DNA from: Albifimbria verrucaria
Lineage: Eukaryota; Ascomycota; Sordariomycetes; Hypocreales; Stachybotryaceae
NCBI GenBank assembly: GCA_020081605.1
Contig: JAHREC010000009.1
Span: forward strand, 1,612,001 to 1,676,000
Direction of reading: 5' to 3'
DNA length: 64,000 bases
A program made the position numbers and the translations under genes. Shown here one piece after another: positions 60,884 through 64,000 of this stretch. Position 1 is the first letter of the stretch. Every line of letters starts with the position of its first letter. A model generated the notes under the pieces. It made no database searches and was not told the DNA's origin. It saw only the letters and a program-made list of their open reading frames with translations.

Positions 60884-63800
60884 TCAACTCATGCTCAAGT
60901 TCCAAACTGTAAACCCACTCTTTGAAGCTGCTGCAATTTGCTGACCATAAGGCGAAAACTTGATCACTGCTCCTTTGGCAATCTTGGCGGCGAGCTCAAA
61001 TAGTTCTTGTCCCTGGTTGTCAACTATAACGACCCCTGCACTAGTCGCCAGGCCTAGATAATCGTAATCAGGCGAAAAGGACACAGCGTAGACGTGTCCC
61101 GATACACTTGCCTCCCATAGTGTGCTGCCCTTGGGGACATCAATCATTTTCATAGCGCCCGAATCATAGCAGCAAGCGATGTGGCTACCGCCTTCATCAA
61201 GCTGGAAGGATATGATGTCTGAGCCAGAGTTGGATAGACGATGGCATACCGTCCAATGCCCGCTCTCTTCCTGCTCCAGCACAATGACCCAACTTTGTGT
61301 CAAGACACCCAGCCTCACGCCACTAGATGAGAAACTTATTTGTTGAATAGATGGAGTAGAGCTATTGTAGGGTATAAGAAGTGGCCGGTTGGTGATGTGC
61401 CCTATCAAAGTCGTTTTTCCCTGGGGCTCGAGCTCATACAATTTGACTGCAGATGTGTAAGCGACAGCTAGTACCTGGTCATCTTTACCTGGCTGGAAAG
61501 CCAGCGCGACAACCGTCGGCCCCTGTACCATCAGCCATGGCCGCCAGTATGGCATTGTGTATATTGCGAAGCCGCCGCTGAAGATTGCGAGGGCCACTTT
61601 CGGGAGTCCAGTCCATGAGTAAACGCCAACCCACGGACCTCGCCTTCAGGTGCCATTATTTTCCTTGCCACATCGCCGTAGTTGACATCGTGCACCATCA
61701 CCGAATAGTCATCGTCTCCAGAACCTACAGGCTCACGGAGGACCGCGGCCAGCTGTCGATTATCGTGGGTGAAGGAGAAATCCCATAGCGATGTTTGGCG
61801 TCTGAACAGTCGTTTCCCACCAGTTGGCTTGACGGTGTTCCGAGGCAGTTCGATTGTCGTTGTCCCCAAGGACGGCATCTCCACTTTGGTGCTCGCCTGC
61901 GAATTGATAGATGTTCTTGGATTTGTTTCTTCGGATGTGACCGCATACGAGGAACCATTTGCGCCCCGGCAGAGCCTTCAAAACCAGGCTTATTGGGCGG
62001 ACGGGGTGGCACTGAGAGACTATATACACCGCTGTCAGGCGTGACAGGGTGTGCAGGTTGCGATTGGACTTTGTAAGGGCTCCGTGAGATGGGACCACTG
62101 CTATATGGGCGCCGATTAGAAGGATCCGAATTCTCGCTTGCAAAGTTCTTCATGGGCCTGCTCTCTATTCGGTGGCCGTTGGCGTGTTCCTGCACGCTAG
62201 GATTGTATTGTGCCAACTCTTCAAGCCGGCCGCTGGACTGTCCTGACCCGTCAACGATTCGTTCTTGAGCCGATCGGGATGAGGCCACTGGTGTGGACGA
62301 CCTCTTTTCAGGCTTTTGGAAAAGCTTCTTCACAAAGCCCCAGGGGCGGAGTCTTGGTTCGGCGGCCTTTGGTGGCGCTGCACAGATGCTCCAGAATGTG
62401 GCTGGTCAGAAGGGGAGAGCAAGACCCCAGGACGCCGAGTAGATGATGTGTATCTCTGAGAAGGGGGTTACGTTCGCTGGTTGTTGGTGTAATCAGTTGC
62501 CTTTCTTCTGGTATGGCATAGCGTGACGCAGACGATTCCACCGTGGCCCATGGATCAGTTTCTGGTTCGACAAGAACAATCGGTTTGCTATCGTTTCGTC
62601 TAGGCAATGCATGGGTTAGAGTGGTAGGTTGAAAGCAATGATCCAATAAGAATTACTTACACAGGCTGTGGTGGGAGAGCAGGAACCGGCCCAGACATCC
62701 TACATGGTCGGATCCACGGATGCTCAAGAGTCTGATCCGCCCGCAGCCGGCTTTCCGGTGCAGGTTTCATCAACGACCGAATGAATGAATCGGCCTCCTG
62801 GCTGACATGATGCAAAGCGAGCTCCTTCGAAGGAAACAGGTCCGGCCTGGCCATGTATCGAAAGAGGAAGCCGTGCGATGGGAAAGTAGGCGTCTTGGTA
62901 AGCATACGGAACACCATCTCGCCCAGGGACCACATATCGGCAGCCTGGTAGTCGATCTTATACGACGCTCCCGGTTCCTGTCCCAATATCTCTGGGGCCA
63001 TGTACGGCACGGTGCCCTTGACGGTCGATAGAGGCTCTCTTGACGAGTTGATCCTCTTACTGATACCAAAGTCGCTAATCTTGACCCACCAAGCGCCGAT
63101 GGGTGGTTGTGACTTGATCAAGACGTTCTGGTTGTGTCAGCTGCAAAATGTCTGCCTGGCTTGAGACGCTTGACCTACGCCTGGTTTAATGTCACGATGG
63201 GCAAAGCCCTCCCGATGCATGTATCGCAGGCCTTCGAGGACCTGATACGTGATTTCACGGGTGGCAGGCTCGGGAATCGGGGGTTTCCGTCATGTAAGTC
63301 TGAAGAGTGCCGCGAGGAAATACTCCATGGTGATGAAGAGCGTGTTATCCTGCGCATACCACCCAAGCAGCTTTACGAAGCATCTGGAATACTTCAATGC
63401 CCCAAGTCAACCGTTTTGGCTCTACCAAGGGTGTCGCAATCGAGACATGGTACTCACGCGCTTCTGGGAGAACTTGGCGATGGCTTCTAGTTCCGACATG
63501 TAGTCTATCCCTTGGACTTCCTGGATCACCTTGACGGCGCGCCACTCGTGCGTGTGCTTGCCTTGGTAGCACTGCTGCAGCCAGACCTCGCTGCAGCCGC
63601 CGCGGGCTAGCAGCCTATCCCATTGCCAGTATTCAGTGCGGCGCACGGAGCGCGCGTGGTTCTCCTCGTCCGAGTCATCGTGGTGGTGCACAATGTAGTT
63701 GTCCACGAACGATGTCTCCAGCTGGGTGTCTTGGACAAGATCGGGGATCCGCGATCTGGCCGGGCTCGCGGCACCCCGTGGCCGGAACATCGTCTCGAGG

Positions 63801-63934
63801 GTCTTCCCGTAAATCGCTAACGTCGGCTCGCGCGACGGCGCTGTGCTGGATGCAGAAGCGCCCAGAGCCTCTCCGGCACATCTGCAGTTACCATTGTTCA
63901 GCCGCTCAAGGATCTGGTACCCTGCGAGCCTCAC
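60884..63934 (-). CDS. Ser/Thr protein kinase with C-terminal WD-like propeller region; 5' end unresolved (frame broken six times)
   Basis: Exons 63934-63458, 63391-63179, 63127-62661 and 62599-60884, at least 959 residues. A short N-terminal part precedes the kinase: Gly loop LLARGGCSEVW, Lys in RAVKVIQ, then FSQKRYSRCFVKLLGWY, hinge ITMEYF, catalytic FAHRDIKPGN, DFG in KISDFGISKR, and APE in PYMAPEIL. The kinase core ends near HPWIRPC. A Ser/Pro-rich linker follows, then beta-strand repeats typical of a WD40-like propeller (SLWDFSFTHDNRQLAAVL, VVALAFQPGKDDQVLAVAY, DIISFQLDEGGSHIACCY, VYAVSFSPDYDYLGLA). No ATG opens the first exon: TAG precedes its GTG. The start is therefore probably in an exon further right, possibly beyond the window. 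Breaks: 63316-63317, 63279-63283, 62463-62467, 62343-62346, 61964-61967 and 61597-61599. Confidence 0.82.
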
Positions 63935-64000
63935 CTAACCCCTGACTGGGGGCCAATGCAACTTCAGCCCAAGCATTTCACAATCACGTGGCAGAATCAA
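63935..64000. other. Window edge upstream of the kinase first visible exon
   Basis: 66 nt, too short to decide whether they hold an intron end, an untranslated leader or the missing start exon. A TTAG just before 63934 could be an intron acceptor on the minus strand. Confidence 0.3.

Overview
The window is nuclear DNA of a filamentous ascomycete (Pezizomycotina, most likely Sordariomycetes). Genes are split by short introns of about 50-150 nt with GT...AG borders and CTAAC-like branch sites. The products are fungal throughout: a GH7 cellobiohydrolase with a CBM1, a cellobiose dehydrogenase, a HET-type protein tail, NLR/STAND N-terminal modules, Nop9, Tma16 and Mam33. I cannot name the genus.

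Layout. 0.7-10.7 kb holds housekeeping genes: an Ariadne-type RBR ubiquitin ligase (+), exonuclease 1 (-), Tma16 (+), a dUTPase/dCTP-deaminase fold protein (+) and Mam33 (+). 11.2-18.6 kb is a lignocellulose pair, cellobiose dehydrogenase (-) and GH7-CBM1 cellobiohydrolase (+), head to head across a 3.1 kb shared upstream region. 19.3-21 kb is an oxysterol-binding protein (-). 21-29.2 kb is an 8.2 kb stretch without a supportable gene, lying upstream of a conserved acidic protein of unknown function (29.2-30.4 kb, +). 31.7-42 kb holds Nop9 (-), a damaged STAND N-terminal-domain gene (-), a group II PLP decarboxylase (-), a Ras-like GTPase (+) and an AMMECR1 protein (-). 43.6-49.3 kb holds a secreted Kex2-type repeat-peptide precursor (+), an orphan HET-protein tail (-), a haloacid dehalogenase (-), an HNH protein (+) and a four-span membrane protein (-). 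51.5-64 kb holds a NADAR protein (+), an FHA splicing factor (+), a solo NLR-type alpha/beta-hydrolase domain (+), an aldo-keto reductase (+) and a kinase with a long C-terminal region that looks like a beta-propeller (-). The kinase 5' end is not resolved at the window edge.

The window-wide peculiarity is sequence quality. About 45 reading-frame breaks occur in 20 of the 24 genes, and in each the frame can be explained by missing bases, most often one base lost from a C/G run (5 written as 4). Essential genes are hit as often as dispensable ones, so most breaks look like sequencing or assembly errors rather than pseudogenes. One internal TAA, in the STAND-type gene, cannot be explained this way. 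Coordinates below span these breaks, and residue counts assume the missing bases.

The best candidate for a little-known system is the repeat-peptide precursor at 43.6 kb. It has a signal peptide followed by six near-identical peptides, each preceded by a Lys-Arg site and each beginning with Gln. Partial allorecognition/innate-immunity modules at 34-36, 45 and 55-56 kb are a second theme.
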